The notes: a model not told the origin generated them from the letters alone. A stretch of 64,000 nucleotides of DNA from JAMXLO01 sp963719805 (GCA_963719805.1 CAVRDF010000009.1:62001-126000); one strand, 5' to 3'. Positions 9,628 to 18,561 are shown, counted from the stretch's first letter. Program-made: numbers and translations.

Positions 9628-10458
9628 TCAGCGCTCCAGGATGGCGCGCAGGAACTGCCGCGTGCGCGGGTTGGCGGGATCCTTCAACACCCGAGCCGGT
9701 GATCCCTCTTCAACGATCCGTCCTTCATCAAACATCAGCACACGGTCCGCAATATCCGCAGCGAAGCTGATCTCGTGTGTCACCACCAGCATGGACATGT
9801 CGCTGGCATGTGCCAGTTCGCGCACGATCCGCAGTACTTCGCCGACGAGTTCGGGGTCCAGTGCCGACGTCACTTCGTCGAACAACATGATCTTCGGCTG
9901 TAGGGCCAGCGACCGCGCTATCGCCACGCGTTGCTGCTGCCCGCCGGATAACTGGGCCGGCCGCTTGTAGAGGTGATCACGCAGCCCCACCTTGCCCAGC
10001 AGATCGGCGGCGCGCGCTTCGCTTTCTTCGCGTGACAAGCCCAAGACGTGCACGAGCGGTTCCCGTACGTTTTGAAGCGCGGTCATGTGCGGAAACAGAT
10101 TGAACTGCTGGAAAACGATGCCCATCGCCCGCCGTGCCTTACGGGCCTGGCGCTCGCCGGCTGGCCGCAACCCATCCGGCCTCTGCTCGTGCCAGAGGTA
10201 CTCGCCATCGATCATGATCGTGCCGGTATCCGGTTTCACCAAACCGATTGCCAGGCGCAAGATCGTGGTTTTACCGGATCCGCTGGGACCGATCAGCGCG
10301 ACCTTCTCTCGTGCGGCAAGATCCAGATCCACCCTATCTAGGATCCTGCGCTCGCCGTAGCTCTTGCTGATTCCTCGCATCGCGAGCAGCGAAGGCACAG
10401 GTGCAGGGCTGCTGTCCACGCGCCGCTCGATCGCGATCGGCTCAGGCATGGATTGCAT
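9628..10458 (-). CDS. Polar amino acid-type ABC transporter ATP-binding protein (EhuA/GlnQ-like)
   Basis: ATPase of the importer encoded with the next three genes. Visible motifs are Walker A GPSGSGKTT, Q-loop QQFNLFPHMTALQNV, signature LSGGQQQRVAIARSLA, Walker B IMLFDEVTSALDPE and the switch His in VVTHE, all in the order of the HisP/GlnQ class. The ATG at 10458 has GCAGAGG six bases upstream and overlaps the permease end by 17 bases; a second ATG lies at 10449. The frame opens earlier, at 10521, but that part lies inside the permease gene. Confidence 0.93.
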   Translation of the reverse strand: MQSMPEPIAIERRVDSSPAPVPSLLAMRGISKSYGERRILDRVDLDLAAREKVALIGPSGSGKTTILRLAIGLVKPDTGTIMIDGEYLWHEQRPDGLRPAGERQARKARRAMGIVFQQFNLFPHMTALQNVREPLVHVLGLSREESEARAADLLGKVGLRDHLYKRPAQLSGGQQQRVAIARSLALQPKIMLFDEVTSALDPELVGEVLRIVRELAHASDMSMLVVTHEISFAADIADRVLMFDEGRIVEEGSPARVLKDPANPRTRQFLRAILER

Positions 10459-11107
10459 GAGTGGCCTCTGCCTTGCGCAGCACTCTTGCCGCAGCGTAGC
10501 TGATGACGAAGTAGAATGCACCAGCCATCGTCAACGGTTCGACATAGCGGAAGTTGATAGAGCCGATATTGGACGCCTGCGCCAGGAGTTCCAGCACCGT
10601 GATGGTCGAGAGCAGCGAGGTCTCCTTGAACATTCCGATGACCTGATTGCCGAGCACCGGCAATATCGTGCGAATTGACTGCGGCAGCACGATACCGAAC
10701 CACACCCGCCGTACCGGCAGGCCGAGGGTGAGTGCCGCCTCCCACTGTCCAGCCGGCAAATGCTCGATCCCGGCACGATAGATTTCGGTCGTGTAGCAGC
10801 TATAGAACAGGCCGATACCCAGCACACCGGTTGCGAATGCGGATAACGAAATGCCCCAGTCGGGAATTATGTAGAACAAGAAAAATAGCTGAACGAGTAG
10901 CGGTGTGCCGCGGATGAACTGCACCATCCATTCGACCGCGGTGCTGAAGTAAGCGATCCGTGCAAGGCGAACAAGCGTCCACACGAGGCCCAGCACAAAA
11001 GATACGATCGATCCCAAGAGCGTCGCGAGGATGGTGATCTTGATGCCGGCCAAGAGCTGCGGGATGATCGACCAGGCGAAGCTCCAGTCCCAGGAGAAGC
11101 CGCTCAC
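10442..11107 (-). CDS. ABC transporter permease, EhuD-like (HisM/GlnP class)
   Basis: Inner-membrane permease of about 221 residues with some five hydrophobic segments and the EAA loop GQWEAALTLGLPVRRVWFGIVLPQ cut here as GQWEAALTLGLP followed by the coupling helix. The opening FSWDWSFAWSIIPQLL and the FRYVEPLTMAG segment resemble the ectoine/hydroxyectoine permease EhuD more than other members. I prefer the GTG at 11107 because it overlaps the previous stop as GTGA; an in-frame ATG at 11128 would add seven residues. It should heterodimerise with the next permease. Ectoine itself is not established as the substrate. Confidence 0.88.
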   Translation of the reverse strand: MSGFSWDWSFAWSIIPQLLAGIKITILATLLGSIVSFVLGLVWTLVRLARIAYFSTAVEWMVQFIRGTPLLVQLFFLFYIIPDWGISLSAFATGVLGIGLFYSCYTTEIYRAGIEHLPAGQWEAALTLGLPVRRVWFGIVLPQSIRTILPVLGNQVIGMFKETSLLSTITVLELLAQASNIGSINFRYVEPLTMAGAFYFVISYAAARVLRKAEATHAIHA

Positions 11108-11829
11108 CGTCCGCCCCCTAGTGCCCACTCAGGCACCGTGGAGTAAGCGGTCCCTGGTGCAAGAGCGGCATGCCGCCCAGTACGCCAATTCACCCAGCGC
11201 TCCAGCAGCTTTGCGCCACCGCCCAGGGCCAGTGCCAACACGAAGTAGATGATGATGATCAGGCCGTAGACCGGTCCGCTGCGGCCAAGCGATGTTCCGA
11301 CGAGGTTGGCTCGGAACGACAGATCTTGAATGGTAACAAGAGAAACCAATGCGGTGAACTTAAGCATCGTCACCAGCGCATTGCCAAACGGCGGGATGAT
11401 CACCGGCAGCGCCTGCGGCAGCGTGATCCGAAAGAAGCGATATACAGGGGAGAGGCCGAGGGTTACTGCTGCCTCGCGCTGGCCAGGCGCAACCGCATTG
11501 ATGCCGGCACGAACCACCTCGGAAAAATAGCTGCCTTCGTTCAGGCCGAGTACCATCACGCCCGCAGCGAGTGCTGGCAGGTTGATGCCGAAGAAAGGCA
11601 GTACGTAAAACCCCCAGAACAACTGCACCAGCGCCGAACTGCCACGGAACAGCTCGATGACGAAACCCGCTGGCCAATGTAGCCAGGCATGACTGGAATT
11701 GCGGCCGAGCGCCAGAAGCACGGCAACCGGAATGGCAACTGCCATGGCAAGGAAAGTCACCTCCAAGGTGACCGGGATTCCCATCAGCAGGAATGGGAGA
11801 TAGTCCCAGAGAGACCTGGGCGCGGTCAT
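11104..11829 (-). CDS. ABC transporter permease, EhuC-like (HisM/GlnP class)
   Basis: Second permease subunit, 241 residues with about five membrane segments. The motif ELFRGSSALVQLFWGFYVLPFFGI is characteristic of EhuC-type permeases (read as FRGSSALVQLFW and FYVLPFFGI), and the EAA loop is GQREAAVTLGLSP. It pairs with the EhuD-like subunit, whose GTG overlaps its TGA. Thirteen bases separate it from the solute-binding gene upstream. Confidence 0.89.
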   Translation of the reverse strand: MTAPRSLWDYLPFLLMGIPVTLEVTFLAMAVAIPVAVLLALGRNSSHAWLHWPAGFVIELFRGSSALVQLFWGFYVLPFFGINLPALAAGVMVLGLNEGSYFSEVVRAGINAVAPGQREAAVTLGLSPVYRFFRITLPQALPVIIPPFGNALVTMLKFTALVSLVTIQDLSFRANLVGTSLGRSGPVYGLIIIIYFVLALALGGGAKLLERWVNWRTGRHAALAPGTAYSTVPEWALGGGR

Positions 11830-11842
11830 TCCCAGCCAGGCA

Positions 11843-12706
11843 TCAGCGGCAGACGAACTCGGCCGTCATCTTCTCGGGCGGCAACTCGAACCCGTATTTT
11901 TGCAGGATTGACTTGAGCTCACCCGAAACCCGCATGGCGTGCAGTTCTTTCTCATACGCGCCGTACAGGTCGGTATCGTCCTTGCGAAAGGCGCAGCCGG
12001 AGCCGAGCGCTTCAACGTCCTCGACGGGATAGGCAGTCTGCACGTCGAGATTCCGTTGCGCTATCAACGCACGCGCCGGTGAGTTTGACATCACCGCGTA
12101 TTGCACGCGCCTCGCCAGCACGCCATCCATAATTGCCGGATCGTTGGTAAACTGGCGAATGTTGTCCGGCGAGACGCCGGCGGCAATGATGGCACGATAG
12201 TCAGCACCCCCAGCCTGGCAGCCGACAACCGCGCCGATCTTCGCCAAGTCGGAAATGCGTGCCGTGGGCGCGGGCTGAGTGTCCTTAAGCGCGACAATCA
12301 CGTCACCATCGTATACCAGCGGATCGCAGAACAGCACCTGGGCGCACCGCGCCTTGGTTATCGTCAGTGATGCGGCGACAAAGTCCCACCGCCCGGCCAT
12401 CATGCCGGGAATCAGTTGGCCATACGTTGCGATGAAACCCTCGAGTTCGGGGACGCCAAGCCGCCCCATGATCACCTTGGTGACGTCCGGTGCCGCGCCG
12501 GTGAGCGAGCCATCTGGGTTCAATGCGCTGTAGGGGATCTGATTGGCAACGCCGACCCGCGCTTTCTTGTCGGACTGCAACTTCGCAAGCAGACCCTGCC
12601 CAGACGCTGATTGCGCCCAAACCTTGCCGGAGACGACGCTTCCTGCGGCTGCGACGAGACGCAAGGCCCGACGCCGCGAGATCGCTTGTGGCGCAATCTC
12701 AGTCAT
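11843..12706 (-). CDS. ABC transporter substrate-binding protein, EhuB-like, with Tat-type leader
   Basis: Periplasmic binding protein of 287 residues in solute-binding family 3. Residues 11-32 form an export signal with SRRRALRLVAAAG, a twin-arginine-like motif, ending near VWAQS. The mature part has the family opening with a PYSALNPDGSLTGAAPDV segment (NPDGSLTGAAPDV) and the second-lobe cysteine pair near GSGCAF and FVCR. Its neighbours are the matching EhuC-, EhuD- and EhuA-like subunits, so it is the receptor of this importer. Placement with CoA ligase and hydroxylase genes suggests an amino-acid-like or zwitterionic ring compound, which is inference. It overlaps the upstream oxygenase gene by eight bases. 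Confidence 0.9.
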   Translation of the reverse strand: MTEIAPQAISRRRALRLVAAAGSVVSGKVWAQSASGQGLLAKLQSDKKARVGVANQIPYSALNPDGSLTGAAPDVTKVIMGRLGVPELEGFIATYGQLIPGMMAGRWDFVAASLTITKARCAQVLFCDPLVYDGDVIVALKDTQPAPTARISDLAKIGAVVGCQAGGADYRAIIAAGVSPDNIRQFTNDPAIMDGVLARRVQYAVMSNSPARALIAQRNLDVQTAYPVEDVEALGSGCAFRKDDTDLYGAYEKELHAMRVSGELKSILQKYGFELPPEKMTAEFVCR

Positions 12707-13745
12707 AGGTCGCGTAGTACCACTGGCGCAGCGCCAGATAGGTGATCGGTTCGTATTGTGACGGCCGATCGGGACCTTGGCACGTCGGCAGACACTCGAT
12801 CAGGGCATCGCCGCTCGGCCCAAAGAACACCGGGATCGAATAGCGATCAACGTCGTTGGTGTTGATGACACGGTGCTTGGTGGACAGATACTCCCCGTTC
12901 GTCCAACGGACCATCAGGTTGCCGGTATTCACCAGCAACGTGCCGGGAATGATGTCAACCGCACGCCAATGACCCGACGGCATGCGCACCGCGAGGCCGG
13001 AAACATCTGACTGCGCGAGGAACGTCATCAGGCTATTGTCGGTATGTGGCGCGATCCCGTACTGGCGATTCCCGATGTCCTTCTGCGGCGGATAATACAG
13101 CAGCGACATCAGCAGGTGCGGCGTCAGGAAGTACTTCTCGAAGTAGTCCACCGGCAGTTTGAGCGACGTCGCCCACAACGGCAGGAAGCTGCGAGCGAGT
13201 TTTTCGATGCGGTGGTGATAGTCGGTGACGACGTCGCGGAATCCCGGCAGATTGTCAGGCCAGAGATTCGGATCCTTGCGTGCCGGCGTCATCGGCGCGC
13301 TCGCGCCGGCCGAACCGCCTTCGCGGTTGATCGAAAACTTGTCGTAGAGGTTGGGCTTGGCGTTGGTGATGATGTTGGAATTCGTCCGACCCTTTTCCTG
13401 CAAGGCAGGCTGGTAACCGGAACTGAAGCTGTCCGTCGTAACGTAAGGAATGGCGTTCTTCACCGCGGCCGGCAATGCGTGGAATCGCTTTGACTCGGCG
13501 AACACACCATTGAGCACCTCACGCGGTATCCCGTGCCCCTTCAGGTAGAAGAAGCCGACAGTCATGGAAATCTCACGTAGATGAGCCGCGACCTTTTCAC
13601 GCCCGCCGGGCTCACCCTTCAAATAAGGCGTCAGGTCAAGAATGGGAATTTCTTCATCCGAGTCAGGATGATCCATCAAGTAGATGGACTCAGCATCATC
13701 CTTTATTTCGCCGCGCATATCGGTGACTGTCGCGCTCGCCATCAT
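12699..13745 (-). CDS. 2-oxoglutarate/Fe(II) dioxygenase, isopenicillin N synthase-like family
   Basis: Soluble non-haem iron oxygenase of about 348 residues. The N-terminal DIOX_N region includes IPILDLTPYL and GFFYLKGHGIP; the catalytic jelly roll has iron ligands HTD near residue 234 and His near residue 291 (STKHRV), with RYSIPVF following as the 2-oxoglutarate-binding R-x-S. It probably hydroxylates or desaturates a small imported molecule. Start codons ATG at 13745 and 13742 follow GAGGAGAGGA; the frame continues to 14216 but that extension is antisense to the epoxide hydrolase and looks non-coding. It appears to be the first gene of the 11-gene operon, after a 106-base gap. Confidence 0.9.
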   Translation of the reverse strand: MMASATVTDMRGEIKDDAESIYLMDHPDSDEEIPILDLTPYLKGEPGGREKVAAHLREISMTVGFFYLKGHGIPREVLNGVFAESKRFHALPAAVKNAIPYVTTDSFSSGYQPALQEKGRTNSNIITNAKPNLYDKFSINREGGSAGASAPMTPARKDPNLWPDNLPGFRDVVTDYHHRIEKLARSFLPLWATSLKLPVDYFEKYFLTPHLLMSLLYYPPQKDIGNRQYGIAPHTDNSLMTFLAQSDVSGLAVRMPSGHWRAVDIIPGTLLVNTGNLMVRWTNGEYLSTKHRVINTNDVDRYSIPVFFGPSGDALIECLPTCQGPDRPSQYEPITYLALRQWYYATYD

Positions 13746-13851
13746 TCCTCTCCTCGGTCGTCGCCCCGCCGAGAGACTGCAGAACCTGCCACTCCGGGCG
13801 ACTGTCCCAATTTTGGTATAGCGCAGCCGGCCCACTCGGTAAAGCGGCGTT

Positions 13852-15000
13852 TCACCGCCGCAGCGGCCGGAAGAACGCGCGTACCTCGTTCGCGAGTGCG
13901 TCCGGCTGTTCCATCGCTGCGAAGTGTCCACCACGCGGCATGACTGTCCAGCGCTGAATGTCGGTGAATGTGCGCGCGGCCAGCGAACGCGGCGGGTGCA
14001 ACATCTCAAACGGGAACTCGCAGTAACCAGTCGGAACCGCGACCGTGCCACCGTCCGGTATCGGCCATGGACGATGAATGCGGAAATAATACGGGAAGAA
14101 CGAGGAACCGATCGCCCCGGTGAACCAATACAGGCTGATATTGGCCAGCAGCTGGTCGCGTGTGAACACGCTTTCCAGATCGCCATTGCAGTCGGACCAT
14201 GCACGGAATTTCTCAATGATCCACGCCGCCAAACCAGCGGGAGAATCAGTCAGGCCAAAGCTCAGCGTCTGTGGCTTCGTTCCCTGGATCCACTGATAGC
14301 CGGTCTCTTCCTTCAGCCAATCCTTGAGCTGCTGGAGAAACTCGCGCTCTTCATGTGTTGGATTGGCCAGCATGTCCGGGTCCCGGCGCACCGCAAGCAG
14401 GTTGACGTGGATGCCAAGGACTTTGTCGGGATGCGCATAACCGAGACGCGCCGCGGTAAACCCACCCCAGTCGCCGCCCTGTACGGCGAACCGCGAATAC
14501 CCCAACCCGGTCATCAGATCGGCCAGACAATCAGCCATTTCCTCGACGCCGAAACGCTTTTGCCCAGGTTTGAACGACAAACCGTAGCCCGGCAGAGACG
14601 GCGCGACGACAGTGAATGCATCCGCCGCATCGCCACCGAAACTCGCCGGATCGGTCAGCCGCGGAATCAAATCGAGGAACTCGTACACCGAGCCCGGCCA
14701 ACCGTGCATCAGCAGCAGCGGATAGGGGTGTGGACCTTTGCCCGGTACGTGCAGGAAATGCACGTCGATATCGTGCAACGCCGCCTTGTATTGCGGCAGC
14801 GCATTCAGGCGTGCCTCCGCGGCGCGCCAATCGAAGCTGTTGCGCCAATATTCCACCAAGCCACGCAGATATTCGACGTTCGCGCCATATGCCCAAGGTT
14901 CACCCGGCGCCTGATCGGGGAACCGTGTCCGAGCGAGCCGGTCGCGCAGATCGGCGATATCGGCGTCTGGAACCTTCAGATCAAACGGGCTCGGTTGCAT
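13852..15000 (-). CDS. Epoxide hydrolase (EHN-type alpha/beta hydrolase)
   Basis: Hydrolase of 382 residues with the epoxide hydrolase N-terminal domain (PF06441-like) at residues 1-110 and an alpha/beta hydrolase core. The oxyanion motif is HGWPGSVYEF, the nucleophile Asp lies near residue 176 in QGGDWGG, and the catalytic His is in PRGGHFAAME near the C terminus. The ATG at 15000 has GGAGG seven bases upstream. It would open an epoxide to a diol in the cytoplasm. Because it is on the same strand as the oxygenase and monooxygenase genes, it may process their product. Confidence 0.92.
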   Translation of the reverse strand: MQPSPFDLKVPDADIADLRDRLARTRFPDQAPGEPWAYGANVEYLRGLVEYWRNSFDWRAAEARLNALPQYKAALHDIDVHFLHVPGKGPHPYPLLLMHGWPGSVYEFLDLIPRLTDPASFGGDAADAFTVVAPSLPGYGLSFKPGQKRFGVEEMADCLADLMTGLGYSRFAVQGGDWGGFTAARLGYAHPDKVLGIHVNLLAVRRDPDMLANPTHEEREFLQQLKDWLKEETGYQWIQGTKPQTLSFGLTDSPAGLAAWIIEKFRAWSDCNGDLESVFTRDQLLANISLYWFTGAIGSSFFPYYFRIHRPWPIPDGGTVAVPTGYCEFPFEMLHPPRSLAARTFTDIQRWTVMPRGGHFAAMEQPDALANEVRAFFRPLRR

Positions 15001-15103
15001 CGTCCTGCCTCCGGCTGGGTGCGGCGATTTGATGCCGCTTGTGCGACGCTGACAAGCCGCGCTTTCGGCGTTGTCATGCGGCGAGATAATTGAATATAAA
15101 TCG

Positions 15104-16114
15104 CTACAGACCGGAACAGCCCGGCCGGTCGAACAGTGCGGCGAGCCCACACACAGAACGGAACATGCGGCCGCCGCTATGCGCGACGTTCGGCACGAGT
15201 GCCATTCGCTGAACCAATCCTTGTGGATGCCGCGCCTTCATATAGGCGAAGTAGTTGGTGCCCCGTACCAGACGATAGGCACCTTCTGCCTCGGCGGCAC
15301 AGCCCGTTTCCAGGTCTGGATGACGCGGGTCAACGTCCGCGGTGCCGAGCAGATAGACCACGTCGCGCGCGGCGTATCGCGTTTCCAACCCGGCGGTCGC
15401 GCCAACGTAGGGCGGCGCAGCTTCTAAGCCATAGCGCCATCGGTTGAGCAGTGGGCAGGAAGCTGCATCAACCTTCTCCGGCCGATCCGGCGACAGGTAC
15501 AGATAGGATGACGGATTGGCGACGACGTAGCGCAGGTGAATCCCGCGCACCAGCAGCGCTACGTCGCCACGCCCAACGACGGCATAGCGCTGCACCACCT
15601 GCCCGCCTGCGGAATGGCCAGCAATGACCACCGTCGTCAGATCAGGCAGCACTGTGCGATCGGCGAGGCGCATGAGCAGAGCGTCGAACACATCGAATGT
15701 GGAGAGTGGCGCCGGCCCGTGCGCCGGCTCTCCAGCCGCCCAATTGCCTGCATCCCAGTGCAATACCGTCGCGGGCAACCGCCAAGTCGTCACATCAACA
15801 TCGGCAAGGAACTGCGGCGCGATCAGCAGGCTCGCCTGCCCTTCCCCACCAGCGGTATCGCGCGCCGCCAATCCCGTGCGCATATACGCGTCCGCGTCCC
15901 GGCCGATGCCGTGCATGACGATCACCACCCGGCGAATTCCAGGCAATGGATGAGACCAATCGGCCGACACATATATCGGCACCTCGCCGTTGCCAGCCGG
16001 CGTCGCGACTCTGAAGCGGCCGTCAGCGATCACCTTGACCGCATTATGCCAATCCGCCCACGCCGCGTGCGCCGCAAACAGCAGAGCCGTCAACAGCGCA
16101 GCGGTGAGACGCAT
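15104..16114 (-). CDS. Exported alpha/beta hydrolase
   Basis: Protein of 336 residues with a Sec signal peptide (MRLTAALLTALLFAAHAAWA) and an alpha/beta hydrolase fold. The nucleophile elbow is GHSAGG near residue 165, preceded by an oxyanion strand VVIVMHGIGRDADAY. Cysteines in the mature part could form disulfides, in keeping with a periplasmic or secreted enzyme. The substrate is unknown; esterase or lipase activity is the family expectation. Its ATG is directly next to the stop of the LLM oxidoreductase gene, so the two are probably cotranscribed. Confidence 0.85.
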   Translation of the reverse strand: MRLTAALLTALLFAAHAAWADWHNAVKVIADGRFRVATPAGNGEVPIYVSADWSHPLPGIRRVVIVMHGIGRDADAYMRTGLAARDTAGGEGQASLLIAPQFLADVDVTTWRLPATVLHWDAGNWAAGEPAHGPAPLSTFDVFDALLMRLADRTVLPDLTTVVIAGHSAGGQVVQRYAVVGRGDVALLVRGIHLRYVVANPSSYLYLSPDRPEKVDAASCPLLNRWRYGLEAAPPYVGATAGLETRYAARDVVYLLGTADVDPRHPDLETGCAAEAEGAYRLVRGTNYFAYMKARHPQGLVQRMALVPNVAHSGGRMFRSVCGLAALFDRPGCSGL

Positions 16115-17269
16115 TCAGTGCCCGAAGTGCGGCATCACCTCGGCTGCGACGCGGCGATATTGATCCAGCATGATGGACTGCGGTGTGCCCATCGGCATCG
16201 ACAGGTTGATGTGCTCCAGCCCTGGATATCGCGCCTCGAGGTTCTTCAGGAACGCCACCAGTTCCTCGGACGTGCCGGCGAACCAACCACCCATATCGAC
16301 GTAATGCTCCACCTTCGGCACGCCAGCGCTGTACCAACCGCCTCGACGGCCGACAGCTTCAATCTGTTCCTTCGTCATGCCCGGCATGAAGCCGAGTGGC
16401 GCAAACATCTTGGCGTGCTCTTCGTAGAGCGGCGTGATCTCCTTCAGAGCCTGCGCCTTCGAATCTGCCAGATGGATGACGATACCGATCATCAAATTCT
16501 CGCCGAGCTTCCAGTCCTTGCCGGCCCGGTGTCCTGCCTCCTGGAAGGCTGCGATCGGTCCGCGCTCCATCGTCGCGGCGCCGCCGCCGACGGCACCCTT
16601 GATGTTGTGCTTGACCATGAAGTCGAGCCCGCGCGCTGATGCACTGACCACCGGCTGCCAGCATTCGACCGGGAGATGCACCGGGCGTGGCACCAATGTC
16701 AGATCCTTCAGCGTGTAGCCGCGATACGGCACTTCCGGCGGCAGCTTGTAGTGCTTGCCTTCGTGCGAGAACGTCTCATTGTTGAACGCCTTGAAGATGA
16801 TCTCGACCTGTTCCTCGAACAGCTCGCGATTGGCATTCTGATCGAGCATCGGCGCACCGAACGTCTCGACCTCGCGCGTATGATACCCACGGCCCACGCC
16901 GAAGATCGTGCGTCCCTTGGTCATGATGTCGGCGGTGGCAAAATCCTCGGCCAGCCGTAGCGGATGCCACATCGGTGTGATGTTGAAGCCGCATCCGATG
17001 CGAAGGTTCTTGGTCAGGTGGCACAGATGCACCGCCACCATCATCAGATTTGGGATGACCTCGTAGCCTTCCGGTTGGAAGTGATGCTCCGCCAGCCACA
17101 GCGTGTCGAAGCCACTCTCGTCCATCACGCGCGCGATCGCCGTGGTCTTGTCGAACACGCTCGCCAGATGCGTGTTGGAGTAGCGGCGTTCGTTCGCCGG
17201 CGTGGCGTCCTGGCCGCGATCCGAAAGATCGACGTGGCCGGCATAGACAGTGGCAAATTTGCTGATCAT
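16115..17269 (-). CDS. LLM-class flavin-dependent monooxygenase
   Basis: Luciferase-like TIM-barrel monooxygenase of 384 residues. The N terminus has DTLWLAEHHF, the common family signature, and the middle part GRTIFGVGRGY follows the barrel pattern of alkanal/alkane monooxygenases. Such enzymes need reduced FMN from a partner; a flavin reductase gene lies 30 bases upstream on the same strand, which fits a two-component system. It probably inserts oxygen into an organic substrate that the neighbouring hydrolases then process. The reaction is not determinable from sequence. Confidence 0.9.
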   Translation of the reverse strand: MISKFATVYAGHVDLSDRGQDATPANERRYSNTHLASVFDKTTAIARVMDESGFDTLWLAEHHFQPEGYEVIPNLMMVAVHLCHLTKNLRIGCGFNITPMWHPLRLAEDFATADIMTKGRTIFGVGRGYHTREVETFGAPMLDQNANRELFEEQVEIIFKAFNNETFSHEGKHYKLPPEVPYRGYTLKDLTLVPRPVHLPVECWQPVVSASARGLDFMVKHNIKGAVGGGAATMERGPIAAFQEAGHRAGKDWKLGENLMIGIVIHLADSKAQALKEITPLYEEHAKMFAPLGFMPGMTKEQIEAVGRRGGWYSAGVPKVEHYVDMGGWFAGTSEELVAFLKNLEARYPGLEHINLSMPMGTPQSIMLDQYRRVAAEVMPHFGH

Positions 17270-17299
17270 GGCTTGCTCCGATGTTCGATGGTGGCGTGC

Positions 17300-17806
17300 T
17301 CAGCCGCCGTAAAAAACATTGTCCCCAAGGTCCTTCATCTCCAGGATTGCCGCATCCGGGCGTCCTGCCGGTGGATGACGCAGGTGCGCATCCACCACTT
17401 CGCCCACCACTATATGGTGGTCGCCTTCCTCGACAATCGTCTTGACGCGGCACTCCACCGCGCCGATTGCCGCGTCCAGTATCGGCTGCGAGGTCGTCGC
17501 GCCGCGCAGGAACGGCTGGCCCGACAGCGTGCCGTTCTCCAGCTTGGCCGGCTTGAAGAACGCAAACGCAAGGTTCTTGTGTTCCTTGCCGAGCATGTTG
17601 AGAGCGAACGTGCCGGCGGTCTTCAGCGCCGCATAAGCTCCGCTGTCGGCCTTCACACCCACCACGACGATGGGTGGATTGAAGGCAGTCTGCGTCACCC
17701 AGTTCACCGTGGCGGCGCCGACAGTGCCTTTGCCATCATCCGCGGTGAGCACGTATAGGCCGTACGGAATCATGCGCAGTGTCGTCTTCTTGGCATCGGC
17801 GTCCAT
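17300..17806 (-). CDS. Flavin reductase family protein (FMN-binding split barrel)
   Basis: Protein of 168 residues with the flavin reductase-like split-barrel fold: MIPYGLYVLTADD at the N terminus, the flavin-contact region ATVNWVTQTAFNPPIVVVG, and EGDHHIVVGEV toward the end. It probably reduces FMN with NAD(P)H for the LLM monooxygenase encoded just downstream. I prefer the ATG at 17806, which overlaps the previous stop by one base (TGATG); the frame opens at 17860 inside the upstream gene. Confidence 0.88.
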   Translation of the reverse strand: MDADAKKTTLRMIPYGLYVLTADDGKGTVGAATVNWVTQTAFNPPIVVVGVKADSGAYAALKTAGTFALNMLGKEHKNLAFAFFKPAKLENGTLSGQPFLRGATTSQPILDAAIGAVECRVKTIVEEGDHHIVVGEVVDAHLRHPPAGRPDAAILEMKDLGDNVFYGG

Positions 17807-18114
17807 CACTGCCTCCCGGTCGCTTGCAGCCCAAGCATCTCTTCTGCCAGCGATGTCCATTCATCTTCCAGCGGAACCGTAGGCGGCTCGCGACCGGCGC
17901 GGTTGTACCAGCCGCCCGCGTTGCGCATGTCGCCTTCCTTGCGATGCAGATAGGCGTGGACGCTGGAGCCGGTCTTGCCCTCGTCCTGCTGCGCGCATTG
18001 ATGCGCGCGATCCCAATCGCCCTTGGCGTCCCACCACAGGGTCTGCAACGCGAGGCTGATGCCGTCTGGCGGGGTATCCTGAGCCACCGACGCGCGGAAT
18101 TCATGCAACTTCAT
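17806..18114 (-). CDS. Small conserved protein of unknown function
   Basis: Protein of 102 residues without signal peptide or membrane segment. The core LWWDAKGDWDRAHQCAQ and VHAYLHRKEGDMRNAGGWYNRAG resembles a small helical, TPR-like family I have seen in many bacteria without an assigned role. Start and stop overlap the cupin and flavin reductase genes (ATGA and TGATG), so it is translationally coupled in this operon. No catalytic residues can be named. Confidence 0.8.
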   Translation of the reverse strand: MKLHEFRASVAQDTPPDGISLALQTLWWDAKGDWDRAHQCAQQDEGKTGSSVHAYLHRKEGDMRNAGGWYNRAGREPPTVPLEDEWTSLAEEMLGLQATGRQ

Positions 18115-18476
18115 GCTGTCCTCCCGTAATCGTCCTGGATCCGCTCGATGTCGCTTTCCTCGAGCCGTTCGCCGTGCTGCACCTCGATGAACACCAGATC
18201 CACCGCACCAGGATTTTCGATCCGGTGAACCGCGCCGTGGCCGATCAACGCGTGCTCACCGGAGTTCACGGTCAGTACCTCGGAGTCGCGTGTCACGCGG
18301 CCCTCGCCCGCGACCACCACCCAATGTTCGCCGCGGAATTTGTGGCGCTGCAACGATAACCGCTGACCCGGCTTCACCACGATCCGCTTCACTGCGTAGC
18401 CACTGCCCACGGCGAGAATTTCCCACGTCCCCCAGGGACGCTGGTCGCTCTGGCCAACCTGGTAATCAGTGCTCAC
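18111..18476 (-). CDS. Cupin-domain phosphomannose isomerase type II-like protein
   Basis: Single-domain cupin of 121 residues resembling the C-terminal isomerase domain of mannose-1-phosphate guanylyltransferase/mannose-6-phosphate isomerase. Metal-site residues are visible in LSLQRHKFRGEHWVVVAGEG (H, H and E spaced as in cupin motif 1) and in GAVHRIENPG for motif 2. The GTG at 18476 is chosen because GGGAGAG lies six bases upstream and the product starts like relatives. It may isomerise mannose 6-phosphate, or be a generic cupin enzyme. It heads the minus-strand set and shares an upstream region with the divergent lacI-type gene. Confidence 0.85.
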   Translation of the reverse strand: MSTDYQVGQSDQRPWGTWEILAVGSGYAVKRIVVKPGQRLSLQRHKFRGEHWVVVAGEGRVTRDSEVLTVNSGEHALIGHGAVHRIENPGAVDLVFIEVQHGERLEESDIERIQDDYGRTA

Positions 18477-18531
18477 GGCTAGCTCTCCCGATTGACAGTA
18501 AAGCCTCGCATGGCCAAGACTTCGGGGAAAG

Positions 18532-18545
18532 CCAAAACGTTTTGG
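18532..18545. promoter_or_regulatory. Probable LacI-family operator
   Basis: A perfect 14-bp palindrome, CCAAAACGTTTTGG, lies 16 bases before the lacI-type ATG and about 55 bases before the divergent cupin gene. LacI/PurR-family operators are palindromes of this size with a central CG. It is well placed for autorepression and possibly for control of the cupin operon. Binding is inferred. Confidence 0.65.
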
Positions 18546-18561
18546 AGCGAAGCGCCGCGGA

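Noticed and set aside
12699..14216. 505-residue version of the 2OG oxygenase
   Set aside because: The N-terminal extension is Arg/Ser-rich read-through opposite the epoxide hydrolase; a good start and length exist at 13745.
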